A DNA stretch of 64,000 nucleotides from Isoetes taiwanensis (lineage: Eukaryota; Streptophyta; Lycopodiopsida; Isoetales; Isoetaceae): assembly GCA_021234155.1 (NCBI GenBank), contig JAJEKV010000054.1, positions 4,199,962 through 4,263,961 on the forward strand. Reading direction: 5' to 3'. The first letter of the stretch is position 1. Each line of letters starts with the position of its first letter. Below the pieces are notes generated by a model. It made no database searches. It had not been told where the DNA came from and saw nothing but the letters and a program-made list of their open reading frames with translations. The translations under genes were made by a program, and so were the position numbers. Below are positions 11,209 through 21,927 of the stretch, in pieces.

Positions 11209-12840
11209 TCAATATTTGCCAAACTGTTATCGGCATTCTCGGCGGCGATTGACCCATTTGAGGCAGGCGGCAGATGTGCGAGCCCTCACACAAGCAGGCT
11301 TTAGACCCCGCCACTCAACGATTGACCATATCTTTACACTGCGGGCACTGATTGAAGACAGCCAAAACCATCGGCATGACTTGTATTGCTGCTTTGTGGA
11401 CTTCGCGAAGGCTTTCGATATGGTCCCCCGGGAAAAGCTGTGGGCTAGACTGCGTCAGCCGATGGGCCAAGCATTCACCAGTAGTATCGGGGTCCGGCAG
11501 GGCTGTGCCCCCTCTCACCAACATTTTTTGGCTTCTATATTGACCCGGTTAGATTACGGCTTCCCGAGCATGGAGGGGGTGTCATACGGCTTTTGCACCA
11601 GGTCAACTGCCGGCTCATTTATGCGGGACGATGTTGACCTTCCGCCCACAACCCGAAGCTATGCGATCTCATCACGGATGCCTAGACACATTACGCCAGC
11701 TCTGGACATGCGGCGTGAATCTGGCCAAGACCAGGGTGGTTCTCATATCCTCTTCACGCCACCCCACGCCTCCTGCACTCACATATCGAGGACAGCCTGT
11801 GGAGGTCACGCCCACCTACAAGTACCTAGGGGTGGAGTTCCCCTCCTCGCTCTGTTGGGAGACGTCCATCCGCTACTTGGGTGACAATGAGGGCCGAAAG
11901 CTTTATGCCATGCGTAAGAACAACGATCACCGTGCCCGAGCTCTATGATTGGGGCCATCAGTCACATCTGTTTCGGGCGCTGGTCGAGCCTGTCCTTCTG
12001 TACGGGGTCGAGGTTTGGGGCCCGGTCGTCTCTTTGGCGACCTGGAATGACTTGGAGCAGGTGCAGAAGGCATTTTTGGCACGGGCACTTGGGGTGAAAC
12101 CTTCAGTCCCCTATCAGATTCTGCTGCAGGAAACTGGATTCTTGCCGCTTCAGCGGGCAGCCCTTGATAGACACATCGTCTACTTTCAGAAAGTGGTTAA
12201 TATGGGTGATGCTCGGCTCCCGCACCTGGCTTACGCTGTGGCAATGGGCCCGCAGCGGCTCAGGGCCTGTTGGAGGGGTAAGAGAGATCAGTGGTTCGCC
12301 AGATGGAACGTGCAGGAGCACAGATGCGTGCAGGTGGACACAGAGGCCGATCGTGACAGCTTGCGGGAATACCTGGACGCTTGCTTCCTTGGCAAGCTCT
12401 GGGACCCCGGCGCTCTAGAGCAGGTCAAAACGGCCCATTACAAGGAGCACATCAACCCCGCGTTGGCCCGGGGCCCGCAGCTCTACCTGCGTTCCCAGCT
12501 GCCCCTGAAAAAGCGCAGACTCATTGCCTCCATTCGCACAGGTGCCCACCATCTCCGCATCGAGACGGGCAGGTGGATTGGGGAGCCCCGCCGATAGGAG
12601 CTCTGTCGGCTAAAGCGGGTGCCATTGAGGATGTCTCACACTTTCGAGTTGCCGGGATTGGTCGATCCGGGCGGATCGTTCCTTTAGTGCGACCGGGCTT
12701 GCCCCTACATTTGCCGATGAACACGCCGTCGGTCGTGCCCTAGGGTCATACATTCGGGAGGTACTTGGATCTGCGAGTCCACCTTTGCCCCTTTGGTCGC
12801 TGTTGATCGGGCACTATGGGTACGGTACATGAGTGTATAT
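11209..12840 (+). pseudogene. LINE ORF2, RT palm to C-terminus
   Basis: The reverse transcriptase core is clear: QAGFRPRHSTIDHIFTLRAL, then CCFVDFAKAFDMVPREKLW with the first catalytic Asp, then GVRQGCAPS. The YADD box is altered to a form reading MRDDVDL near 11625. A frameshift follows; 11700-11860 gives VNLAKTRVVLIS and PTYKYLGVEF, and another shift leads to 11941-12597 with YDWGHQSHLFRALVEPVLLY and the C-terminal domain. Stops and at least three frame changes show it is dead. The text after 12600 still reads as LINE C-terminus in another frame (IEDVSHF). Confidence 0.8.
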
Positions 12841-13035
12841 ATTTGTGTGTTTTTGTATTTCGTATATTGGAACAGTTTGTCAGCAGGCTGATTGCTGCCA
12901 CGGTTTTTCCCTCGAAAACCCTTCAGGGCGGGGGTTTTTTAATCCGGGTAGTAATCCGCTTGCTGCGCTTTTGTATTGGGTCCCATAGAACGATTGGTCT
13001 CCGTGGACGATAAAAATACCTTCCTTCCTTCCACC
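12841..13035 (+). other. Probable LINE 3' tail
   Basis: Non-coding. It contains a local stem-prone stretch (CCTCGAAAACCCTTCAGGGCGGG) and ends near repeated CCTT units. Assignment as the LINE 3' UTR rests only on position. Confidence 0.35.
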
Positions 13036-13659
13036 TTAAAACCTGCATAGTCCCTACAAGACTTGATATATGCATGTTATTATCATAATTATATTACAAT
13101 TACAATTAATAAACAATTTATAAAAAGTTACAATTATTTTTAAGGCCATTAAAATTGCCTTAAGTTTACATTTCTATTATCAAAATGTCAAAATTTGAAA
13201 GTTCTACTTGATCGCCATTCTCCTTATAGCACATAATGCGCGCTTATATGCCACAAGTGTCCGTGGTGCGACTCCCTGCCAATTTTCTTTTCTATTGGCC
13301 TGCTGGGTTAACACCACGTTAGCATCTATTATATAATGTAAGGATGGTTATTAAGGGGACCACCCATTTGGATTAGAATTATATTAACTAAATGAATGCA
13401 TGCATTGTGTCCCGATGTAGGAAGAGCATGCTTCTTCCATCGTGACCGTGGAGACAAGTATTCTATCATGCCTGATGGTTCTTAATGCCGACACCTTTCA
13501 TCACCCTTGACGTAGAGGGTGGCTTCTTCCTCGGTAATGGCCATAGAGTAGAGGTGCCTTCCTATCGTGCATAATCTATATGGCCTCTTATCTCTCAAGG
13601 GTGTCTACCTCCGTCTCATCGGAAGTAGACTTTAATCTACCTTCCACTCACCTCTCAAT
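13036..13659. other. AT-rich spacer, nothing recognised
   Basis: No gene-like reading frame, repeat boundary or RNA motif seen. Confidence 0.5.
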
Positions 13660-14690
13660 TCGGTGTCGACTACTTCAGGGACGAGTCAATCTTTACATAG
13701 CTCCATGAATTGTGATACTGCTTCTGAAGATCCGACTGTAGCACCACGCAGCGTATTTTTGGTAATTGTGTCCATTTTACAAGGTATTGGAGAAATTGTG
13801 ATCTTCTTGTTTTCTTGTAATCTGTCAAGAAGAACTTCGAGAACAATCTCAAGTTGTTTGTCGGCCATTTCCAGTAATGCTGGTGTGTCCAATACTTCAT
13901 TTGGATTAGGAGTGTGTCTCTTTAGAAGGCTTACATAAAAGACTTTATGGATTTTGAGGTGTGCCGATAGATCCAATTTATAGGATTGATTCCCCACACT
14001 TTGGACTATTTTAAGTGGTCCAACCCATTTTATAGCAAGCATTTTGCAGTTGTTGATGCGGAGCTTAGCTTGGTTGACCTTTATCTTCAACCAAATAGCG
14101 TCCCCTACTTGGAATTTCCTTATTGCCCTGTGCTTATATGCTGTGGACTTTTGTCGACTTCTTGCTGCTAGAAGATTCAGGCATTGATAGCCATAGTTTT
14201 TCATGAATGACGACATTTGAGATCCTGTTTGGTGCTGTTATATGCAAATTCCACCAAATGGATATAGTCTTCCCATTTTGACTGCTTATTCCAGACATAG
14301 TTTCTCAACATATCTTACAGTGTTCGATTGGTGCGTTCTGCCTGCCCATCTGTTGAGGTGATATGCTGTGCTCATGGACAACTTCATTTGGATCGTGCTA
14401 AAGAGATCCTTCCAGAATGCGCTCGTGAACTTCGGATCCCCGTTATAAATAGTCTCCCTCGGCATTCTCTGGAGGCTGAGAAGATTTCCTTTGTAAAGAG
14501 GACAGTTGTGTCTAGTGTCTTGTCGGTGGTTTGATAAGGCACAAAATGTGCCATCTTTGACAGCTTGCCCACCACGACCATTAGGGCATCCTTCTCTTGT
14601 ATCATTGGGAGCCTAATTATGGAGTCCATACTTACTACCTCCCATTTAGCATTTGGAACTGCCAAAGGTTCTAGCGCTCATGGTATGGGA
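13660..14690 (-). pseudogene. Ty3/gypsy integrase relic (family A)
   Basis: Minus strand 14665 to 14470 encodes the start of the integrase core: KWEVVSMDSIIRLP, DALMVVVGKLSKMAHF and LDTTVLFTKEIF. After a gap, 14216 to 13700 encodes the C-terminal part: FQVGDAIWLKIKVNQAKLRI, KWVGPLKIVQSVGNQSYKL and KIHKVFYVSLLKRHTPN. The middle of the catalytic core, including two of the three acidic residues, is missing or frameshifted. The core matches the plus-strand relic at 29907-30360, so both belong to one family. No LTR of it was identified. Confidence 0.75.
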
Positions 14691-14736
14691 ACAACCCTGC
14701 ATTGAGAAAGACGTGAGGAAAGATGTTTAATGAATA

Positions 14737-14797
14737 TTGGTAGCGCACTAGGCAAAGGTGCTTGACTCCCAATTAGAAGGTTGCAAGTTACAAACCT
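14737..14797 (+). repeat. Possible tRNA-like SINE relic
   Basis: TTGGTAGCGCACTAGG resembles a pol III A box and is followed at about 40 bp by AGGTTGCAAGTTACAAACCT, a decayed T-arm-like stem. The pattern resembles tRNA-headed SINEs but the B box is poor. Confidence 0.3.
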
Positions 14798-14826
14798 TGC
14801 TTCATGCAACTACCTTTTTGCATTCG

Positions 14827-14888
14827 TGTGACGACCATATACGAGTATAATATGCACAAATAATACGAATATCTGTATGGTCGTCACA
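14827..14888 (-). repeat. Inverted-repeat block, possible minimal 3' LTR of the chromovirus
   Basis: The block begins TGTGACGACCATA and ends in its exact complement, TATGGTCGTCACA. On the minus strand it is preceded by a purine run (GTAGGAGAGGGATGG, 14887-14902), as a 3' LTR would be, and follows the chromodomain C-terminus. At 62 bp it would be an extremely short LTR, so it may be a deletion remnant. Confidence 0.4.
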
Positions 14889-14918
14889 CCATCCCTCTCC
14901 TACACCGGCGACGAGTCC

Positions 14919-15162
14919 TCGGAGCTGGAGCTAGAGCTGGAGTACTCAACCTTGGCTTATCGGGGCAACGTCGGTGAAACTCCGCAACTTTATCAGGAGC
15001 ATTAGTCAGATTCTCAGCAGCTCCCAAGTTCGATCACCAATCGGAGCTGGAGCTAGAGCTGGAGTACTCAAACTTGGCTTATCGGGGCAACGTCGGTGAA
15101 ACTCTGCAACTTTATCAGGAGCATTAGTCAGACTCTCAGCAGGCTCCCAAGTTCGATCACTT
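14919..15162. repeat. 122-bp tandem duplication
   Basis: Two adjacent copies starting at 14919 and 15041 share TCGGAGCTGGAGCTAGAGCT and run to CAAGTTCGATCAC with only a few differences. The duplication covers the end of the chromodomain reading frame. Confidence 0.85.
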
Positions 15163-16714
15163 GGTGAGTAACCTTCCCAATCGACCAAATAATAAAGACG
15201 ACGTCGTAGAAACTTGGAGTCCAAAATTTTTCGAACTTCAAATTCCTCATGATCATCCATCTCGACTGGTGGTGGAGGTGAAGGTACTCAATCTGGAAAT
15301 GGATTCGCCATATAGGGTTCCAATAAAGGCACATGGAAAACTGGGTGAAGTCGAACTGATGATGGATTCTCAAGTCGGAAAGCAACATCATCAACTCATT
15401 CAATGATCCGATAGGGACCTAACTGCCGGTAGTCGAGCTTGTTACAAGGGCGAGCTGTCGGCAAATCTTGACGCAAGAGCCAAACAAGATCACCAACTGC
15501 AAAATGAGGAGCATCCTGACGGTGTTGATCTGCATGATAACGATAATGTGCTTGGGCCTGGAGGAGATGGTGCTGAAGATCGTTCTGAAGCCTGCGAAGC
15601 TTCTCGAGCCTATCCTCGGCACTGGGATTTGACTGAGTCATATCCAGGAGCAATGAAAGACCACCGGGGATGCATGCCGAAATTAATAAAGAATGGAGTC
15701 TGGCCTGTGGAAGCATGGACATAATTATTGTAAGTAAATTCTGCCAGAGGTAGCCAATCAACTCAGTCATCCTGCTGATAATTGATGAAGCATCGCAAAT
15801 ACTGCTCAAGTGTTTGATTAGTGCGCTCCACCTGCCTACTGGTCTCTGGGTGATGTCCGAAAGAGAGCGAACGTTCTACATGCAAGAGTTACAAAAGACG
15901 CTTCCAAAAGCTAGCAACAAACTGGGGGCCGTAGTCACTGACAATGTTATCTGGTAAGCCATGGAGTCGAACCACCTCTCGAAACAAGAGAACTGACGTG
16001 GCTTAAATGGAGATAGAAGTGTTGCAAGGAATGAAATGCACCATCTTGGAAAAATAGTCAACAACAACAAGGATGGCAACATGGCCCTAGGAGGATGGAA
16101 GCTCAACAATCAAATCCACCAAAATGCTCTTCCAAAGACCGGCTGGAACTGGTAAAGACTGAAGCAGGCCATGTGGACGGTGCTTGGGAGCTTTTGCATG
16201 ACAATAAATATCACATGAGCGTATAAAAGTCTCAATAGTGCAGTGGAGACCTGGCCACCAATAATCTCAAGCAATAAGTTCAAGAGTCTTGGCAATGCCA
16301 AAATGGCCGTCGAGAGGAGAATCATGACAGGACTGCAGAACTTAAAGTTGAGATGCACCATCTGGAATATACAGAAGTCCATCACGAAATAGAAGTCCAT
16401 CTCAAACCTCAAAATGATCATAGTCCAGCCTCAATTGCTGGGAAGATGATGTTGAGACAAGATGCGATATTAGATCCTGCGGCAATGGATCAGAAGGAAG
16501 AGATATTCGAACAGACTCCAACAAGGATATATCATAAGGCCTCTCGAACAAAGTGATGGCCATAATCTGAAAATGATCAGGTCCTAGAATAACCTGTGAT
16601 TGTTGATCAAATGCTGGCTCCCCTGCCTTAGGTTTGAAATAAGATCTGCAAGAAAGAGCATCTGGTTTTTCTTGAAGCATGTCAGGCCGAAATTTGATGA
16701 CGAAATCAAAGCGG
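15006..16714 (-). pseudogene. Integrase plus chromodomain of family B gypsy
   Basis: From right to left: residues reading LDGHFGIAKTLELI and DYWWPGLHCTIE (zinc-binding and linker part), LVVVDYFSKMVHFIP (core), then [14 protein letters not shown] near 15900, then HFAVGDLVWLLRQDLP with KLDYRQLGPYRI (C-terminal barrel). The chromodomain at 15260 to 15070 reads EFEVRKILDSKF, YYLVDWEGYSPSDRTWEPAE and VAEFHRRCPDKPS. Several in-frame stops and frame changes break the integrase. Chromodomains of this type target integration to marked chromatin in related elements. Confidence 0.75.
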
Positions 16715-17318
16715 TGTTAATAAATTAGATAGATCAATGTCTAACAATTACCATTCAACTACAAGTTACACTTAGAAGATAACCTTTTCTTTTCAAATGA
16801 ATTTCAAACAATCCAAATTCTACAATGGTTAACTTAGAAAAGTACTGTAGCAATGGATTACACGAATCACTATAGCAAAGGTTAGACTCTTATTTTCCTT
16901 TTACTATTTCCCTTCGACAGCACAGGCATTTATACAAGTATGAACCCGATCAGCTCACTCCAATCATGATTACAATGATCCTCCTTTTTATCTTATCTGA
17001 TCGGCACCGATCCACAAGGAATCGGCACCAAATTCGCCATCGCTGTTTCGCTACTCATCTTTCTATTTAAACATTCTTATCTGGCAATATCCTATATGAC
17101 CGAGATACCCTTTAAAATATAATGTAGACCTTAGGTCAATGGTCACTGATTATTTAACCATAGGCCTTAACTCAGTTATTACAACCATTCTCGTCTTAAA
17201 CCATAAGTTCCTAAGAGCTTACTCCCTAAGCTCATATAATACTGGCTTCCCTTGATTGTATCTGCTGGATATCACCCTGACATTAACTCACTGATTATAA
17301 TATGATCATATTTCAACA
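16715..17318 (-). repeat. Copia 1 3' LTR (604 bp)
   Basis: Plus-strand ends are TGTTAATAAATT and ATATTTCAACA. It is adjacent to the polypurine tract at 17319-17330. Confidence 0.92.
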
Positions 17319-17330
17319 CTCTCCCTTCAT
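17319..17330 (-). other. Copia 1 polypurine tract
   Basis: The minus strand reads ATGAAGGGAGAG directly before the 3' LTR. Confidence 0.75.
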
Positions 17331-18722
17331 ATTATAATCCTTACAATTAACTTTCTCAACTTGACAAACCTGTTTTCTGCCAGTGATTTTGTAAGAATAT
17401 CTGCTAGTTGATTTTCTGTCTGAACATACTTCACCTGCACAATGTTTCTGTTTACTAGATCACGAATGAAATGCATCTCTAACTCTATATGTTTACTCCT
17501 CTCATGTAAAACATGGTTTTTCGTCATAGCAATACAACTTGTGCTATCTGACTGCAAAATCAAAGGATCTTCCTGAGTTATTCCTAACTCATTTAGTAGT
17601 CTTCTACACCATAAGATTTTCTTTGCTGCAAGTGTGGTGGCTGCATATTCAGCCTCTGCAGTTGAAAGGGCTATTGAACTTTGTTTTTTGCACTTCCAGG
17701 AGATTGGTCCACCTCCTAGCAACAGGATAAATCCAGAAGTGGATTTTCTTTCATCAAGATCTCCACCCCAGTCTGAGTCACAAAATGATTGAAGTACTAG
17801 ATTTATTGAATTAAACATTATACCATAATTGCTTGTACCTTTTAGGTACCTCAAAATCCTTTTAGCTGCATTCCAATGACCTATGCCTGGATCATTGCAA
17901 TATATGCTTAAGATATTTACTGCATAAGAGATGTCAGATCTGGTACAGTTTGCTAAGTAGAGCAAACATCCAATCAACTCTCGATATGGCAAATTTTCTG
18001 CTATGAGCTTCTCCTTTTCTGTTTTAGGACATTGTTCTTTAGATAACTTGCTTCCAGCAGCCATTGGAGTCTTTACAATATTGCATTCTTCCATGTTAAA
18101 TCTTTTCAACATCCCTGCTACATTTTGTCCCTGTGATAGTGTCATAATTCTTCTTTCCCTGTCTCTGTGAACTTCAATCCCTAGAAATTTTTTTAATTCC
18201 CCCAAATCTGTCATTTCAAACCTGCTCTTTAGGATGCCTTTGCACTTCTGCAGTATACTCATGTTACTACTAATCATTACATTGTCGTCTACATACAAGG
18301 AAATGTAACAAAATTCCTTTTCCTCCTTGAACAGATATATGTTTCCATCATTTTTACAGCAGTAGTTACATCCATGTGATGAACTTCTAAATTTTGAGCA
18401 TTTGCCATTGACAAAAGCATTCAATGCTGGCCATTTTGACTATAGGTGAAAATGTATCCTCATAGTCAATCCCTTTTTTCTGAGTGAAACCTTGTGCAAC
18501 AAGTCTTGCCTTGTATTTAACAGAATTCCCATCAGTTCCTTGTTTCACTTTATAAATCCATTTACATCCTATTGCATTCTTATCTTTAGGTAGATCAGCT
18601 AATTCAAATGTGTCAGTTCTGCTAAAAGCACTCAGCTCCTTTTCCATAGCTTTGTGCCATTCTTCCCATAGCTTTCTCAAAATTTTCAGGTGCCTCATAG
18701 TCAAGCAGTGCCAATATCTCAA
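17327..18722 (-). pseudogene. Copia 1 reverse transcriptase and RNase H
   Basis: The first part (18722 to 18400) gives [32 protein letters not shown] and [10 protein letters not shown], the conserved start of copia RT. The text then reads into MDVTTA in a shifted frame and jumps directly to KNDGNIYLF, losing about 60 residues (about 180 nt near 18360) that are present in copia 2, including the LKKAAYGLKQSP block. The second part (18424 to 17327) keeps the catalytic LYVDDNVMI box, ELKKFLGIEV, and an RNase H with CDSDWGGDLDERKSTSGF, STAEAEYAA and ADILTKSLA. The deletion must abolish polymerase activity. Confidence 0.85.
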
Positions 18723-18728
18723 CTAGAT

Positions 18729-19990
18729 TTATTTCAGCAGAGATATTTTTAACCTCCTACTCCTTCCTAATGCATCTCTACCATAGAGATCAGTACTTAC
18801 CCGTGCCTCATCTTGCACTATTTGAGCATTTGTTCTTTTCCCATGATCAGCCCTTGTTTCAATTATCTCATTGTTTTGAGCTGCTGCTACCCCTTGGTCG
18901 AGATTTGCAGGGATTTGTATTTCTTCATCCCTTGGCTGATCCTGCATAACAGTTGTATTAGTATCATCATCATCAAGTAAACTTGTGTTGTGTAACCTTT
19001 CCTTTGAATCGTTATCTCCCTTTGATTCATTATCTTTTCTTCCCTCAGCATTGGCAGATCCGGATTTATAAGTTTTGTAGCATTGACTCTCATCAAAGAG
19101 CACATCTCTGCTCACTATGATCTTCCTTTTTGCTGGCTCGAACATTCTGTAGGCCTTAGACTCTTCATCATAGCCTATCAAATATGCAATCTTTGCCCTG
19201 CCATCAAGCTTAGATCTCAGCTCTTTGGGAACATGCACAAACCCTAGACATCCATAGACTTTAAGTTTATCAAAATCTGGTCTCCTTCCAGACCAAAGCA
19301 TTTCTGGTATTGCACCATTGATGCTTGTTGAGGGTAGCATATTTTGAACGTTTACTGCAGTTCTTACAGCTTCCTCCCATAGAATGTTAGGTAATCCTGG
19401 GTGTTTCAACATTGCTCGAACAACATTGAGTATTGTTCTATTTTTTCTCTCTGCAACTCCATTTTGTTGTGGAGAGAATCTGCAAGTGAGTTGTCTCTTA
19501 ATTCCTCTATCTCTGCAATATTTTTTGAACTCATCATATAGATATTCACCTCCCCTGTCAGAGCGTATGCATTTAATTTTCCTTCCAGTTTCCAACTCTA
19601 CTTCTGCAGCAAACATTTTGAATGCCTCAAAGGCTTCACTTTTCCTCCTTAAGCATATACATTTTGTTCTTCTACTGAAATCATCAATGAATGTAACAAA
19701 ATACCTTTTCCCAGACATGCTTCTCACATTCAAAGGCCCACATAAATCTGTATGTACCATATCTAGTACTCTCTTTGCTCTTTTGTTTGTTTTTTTGAAA
19801 GGCAGTCTGGAATGCTTCCCCATCATGCAACCATAACATATCTTTTCTTCTTTGCATAAATTATCAGCCTTAATCATTCCCTGTTTGATCATGTTCTCAA
19901 TATTTTTATTGCTGGCATGACAAAGTCTTTGATGCCAAATGTTTATATCAGGAATAATAATTGCATTGACATTAGGCAGCTCATCAATTG
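18729..19990 (-). pseudogene. Copia 1 GAG-pre-integrase and integrase
   Basis: The zinc-binding part reads CYGCMMGKHSRLPFKK, followed by the catalytic core with Asp in VHTDLCGPL, Asp in IRSDRGGEY and Glu in NGVAERKNR, so the D,D-35-E triad is intact. The C-terminal GKR-like region (YGCLGFVHVPKELRSKLD) and a Ser/Asp-rich linker follow. It no longer joins gag-protease: the frame is broken and a short stretch is missing at about 19943-19990. Confidence 0.9.
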
Positions 19991-21295
19991 AAGTTTGTCA
20001 AAATTAACTGTATAACCCATGTCAACCAACTGACTTACAGAAATTAAATTTCTAACTAGTGATGGAACACACAACACATCTTTCAGAACTAGAGCTTTCC
20101 CTTGTAAGTCGAACAACTCAAGAATGCCTCCACACTGAACCTTCTGCAATTCTCCATTTCCAAGTTTGATGTACCCTGTTCTTGCCTCATTTTCTTGTTT
20201 GAAGAATTTTGTTGATCCAGTCACTGTTTTTTCGGCTCCACTATCTAATATTGACATATCATTCAAGTCATTAGATTCCTTTTTTGAAACAGTCAAAATG
20301 TCATTATGCCTTACCTCAGCATCCTCATCTTCTTCACTTGAATCTTCTTCATTTTCTTCAGCAAGATTGACAGCAGCATTCTTGTTTCCATAACCTTTTC
20401 CTCGACCTCTAAATGAGACTCTCCCTTTGCTGCCTTTTCCCCTTCCTCCTCTACTGCTGGAACACCTATTTGCAAAGTGTCCCTTACCTCCACAATTGTA
20501 GCATTCTACATCTCTCAACTTAGGGCAGTCTGCCTTAAGATGTCCAAGTTCCTTGCAATGATAACATGGCCTAGGCTGCCTCCTTTCCTTTGACTTGTTT
20601 GAGGTACTTCCTTTGTATTTTCCTTTTCCAGTAAATAATACTTCAACATTATCTTCATTCTCATCAGAGAGTCCCCTATTCTGTTTAAACTCGGTTCTGA
20701 TCATCTCTTCAGCTGCCTCTCTGGTTTTTGCTACATTCCTAATCAAGGTAGCTAGCTGTTTATTCCCTTCTACAGCTCTAGCTATATGAAGAAGCTTCTG
20801 TTGATCAGTGAACACCATCCCTGCACCTTCCAAGTCTGCTATTATATTGTCATATTTTGAAAAGAACTTGGTAAGATCATCATCATCTTTAAGCCTTAGT
20901 TTCCTAAGAGATTTATCCAAAATCTCTATCTGAGAATATGATTTTTCTTCAAAATGCTTTAACAAATACCTCCAGATCTCTGCTGGTGATTTTCCTCTCA
21001 CTTTGAGCATAATGGATGCTCCAACTTTGCTTGTCAATATGGCATATGCCTCTTTGACCTTAGCGTTTTCACCTCCACCACTAGTCACAGTGGTTCTTGT
21101 TTCACTTGTATCAGATGAACTGCTCTCCCTTCTTCCTGCAACAGCACTAGAAGATTCATGAGAACCTTGCACTATCTCCCATAGATTTTCATTTTCCAGC
21201 ACATTTTTGATCTGCTCTTTCCATATTTGAAAACCAGGGCCACCTTCATAAACTTTGATTCCAGACAATAGAGAAGCTCCAAACCTGCTAGACAT
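19943..21295 (-). CDS. Copia 1 Gag and protease
   Basis: About 450 codons from the ATG at 21295. The N-terminal half is the UBN2-type capsid (FQIWKEQIKNVLENENLWEI, then KSYSQIEILDKSLRKLRLKD). Two CCHC zinc knuckles follow at about residues 240-280 (CYHCKELGHLKADC and CYNCGGKGHFANRC). A retropepsin-like start, SILDSGAEKTVTG, is at about residue 350. It ends in an out-of-frame tail just after VNFDKLQL. This open frame could still make Gag, but not a Gag-Pol polyprotein. Confidence 0.85.
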   Translation of the reverse strand: MSSRFGASLLSGIKVYEGGPGFQIWKEQIKNVLENENLWEIVQGSHESSSAVAGRRESSSSDTSETRTTVTSGGGENAKVKEAYAILTSKVGASIMLKVRGKSPAEIWRYLLKHFEEKSYSQIEILDKSLRKLRLKDDDDLTKFFSKYDNIIADLEGAGMVFTDQQKLLHIARAVEGNKQLATLIRNVAKTREAAEEMIRTEFKQNRGLSDENEDNVEVLFTGKGKYKGSTSNKSKERRQPRPCYHCKELGHLKADCPKLRDVECYNCGGKGHFANRCSSSRGGRGKGSKGRVSFRGRGKGYGNKNAAVNLAEENEEDSSEEDEDAEVRHNDILTVSKKESNDLNDMSILDSGAEKTVTGSTKFFKQENEARTGYIKLGNGELQKVQCGGILELFDLQGKALVLKDVLCVPSLVRNLISVSQLVDMGYTVNFDKLQLMSCLMSMQLLFLI

Positions 21296-21300
21296 TTTGA

Positions 21301-21317
21301 ACCTGGCTCTGATACCA
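21301..21317 (-). other. Copia 1 primer binding site, tRNA-iMet type
   Basis: On the minus strand TGGTATCAGAGCCAGGT lies one base from the 5' LTR end. Confidence 0.9.
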
Positions 21318-21318
21318 C

Positions 21319-21922
21319 TGTTAATAAATTAGATAGATCAATGTCTAGCAATTACCATTCAACTACAAGTTACACTTATAAGATAACCTTTTCTTTTCAA
21401 ATGAATTTCAAACAATCCAAATTCTACAATGGTTAACTTAGAAAAGTACTGTAGCAATGGATTACACGAATCACTGTAGCAAAGGTTAGACTCTTATTTT
21501 CCTTTTACTATTTCCCTTCGACAACACAGGCGTTCATACAAGTATGAACCCGATCAGCTCACTCCAATCATGATTACAATGATCCTCCTTTTTATCTTAT
21601 CTGATCGGCACCGATCCACAAGGAATCGACACCAAATTCGCCATCGCCGTTTTGCTACTCATCTTTCTATTTAAACATTCTTATCTGGCAATATCCCATA
21701 TGACTGAGATATCCTTTAAAATATAATGTAGACGTTAGGTCAGTGGTCACTGATTATTTAACCATAGGCCTTAACTCAGTTATTACAACCATTCTCGTCT
21801 TAAACCATAAGTTTCTAAGAGCTTACTCCCTAAGCTCATATAATACTGGCTTCCCTTGATTGTATCTGCTGGATATCACCCTGACATTAACTCACTGATT
21901 ATAATATGATCATATTTCAACA
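21319..21922 (-). repeat. Copia 1 5' LTR (604 bp)
   Basis: Same ends and length as 16715-17318; borders the PBS on the left and the AGCGG duplication on the right. Confidence 0.92.
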
Positions 21923-21927
21923 AGCGG

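Larger units (their letters stand above)
5563..13035 (+). mobile_element. LINE (non-LTR retrotransposon), split by a LARD
   Basis: Plus-strand LINE ORF2 remains in two pieces: 5563-6605 (endonuclease C-terminus to RT fingers) and 11209-13035 (RT palm to C-terminus and 3' tail). The pieces join in register if the intervening LARD and one TCAAT copy are removed: the reading NYRTIMISSI continues as FAKLLSA. The 5' end is missing at the flanking LTR. The 3' limit near 13035 is a guess from the end of the GC-rich tail and the CCTTCCTTCC run. Confidence 0.7.
16715..21922 (-). mobile_element. Ty1/copia retrotransposon 1 (5.2 kb)
   Basis: Two 604-bp LTRs (16715-17318 and 21319-21922) are flanked by a perfect 5-bp duplication AGCGG (16710-16714, 21923-21927). 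PBS and polypurine tract place it on the minus strand. Gag, protease, integrase, RT and RNase H are in copia order. I count about 15 differences between the LTRs (roughly 2.5%), so it is clearly older than copia 2 and the LARD. A deletion in the RT and a break between protease and integrase make it defective. Confidence 0.92.
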
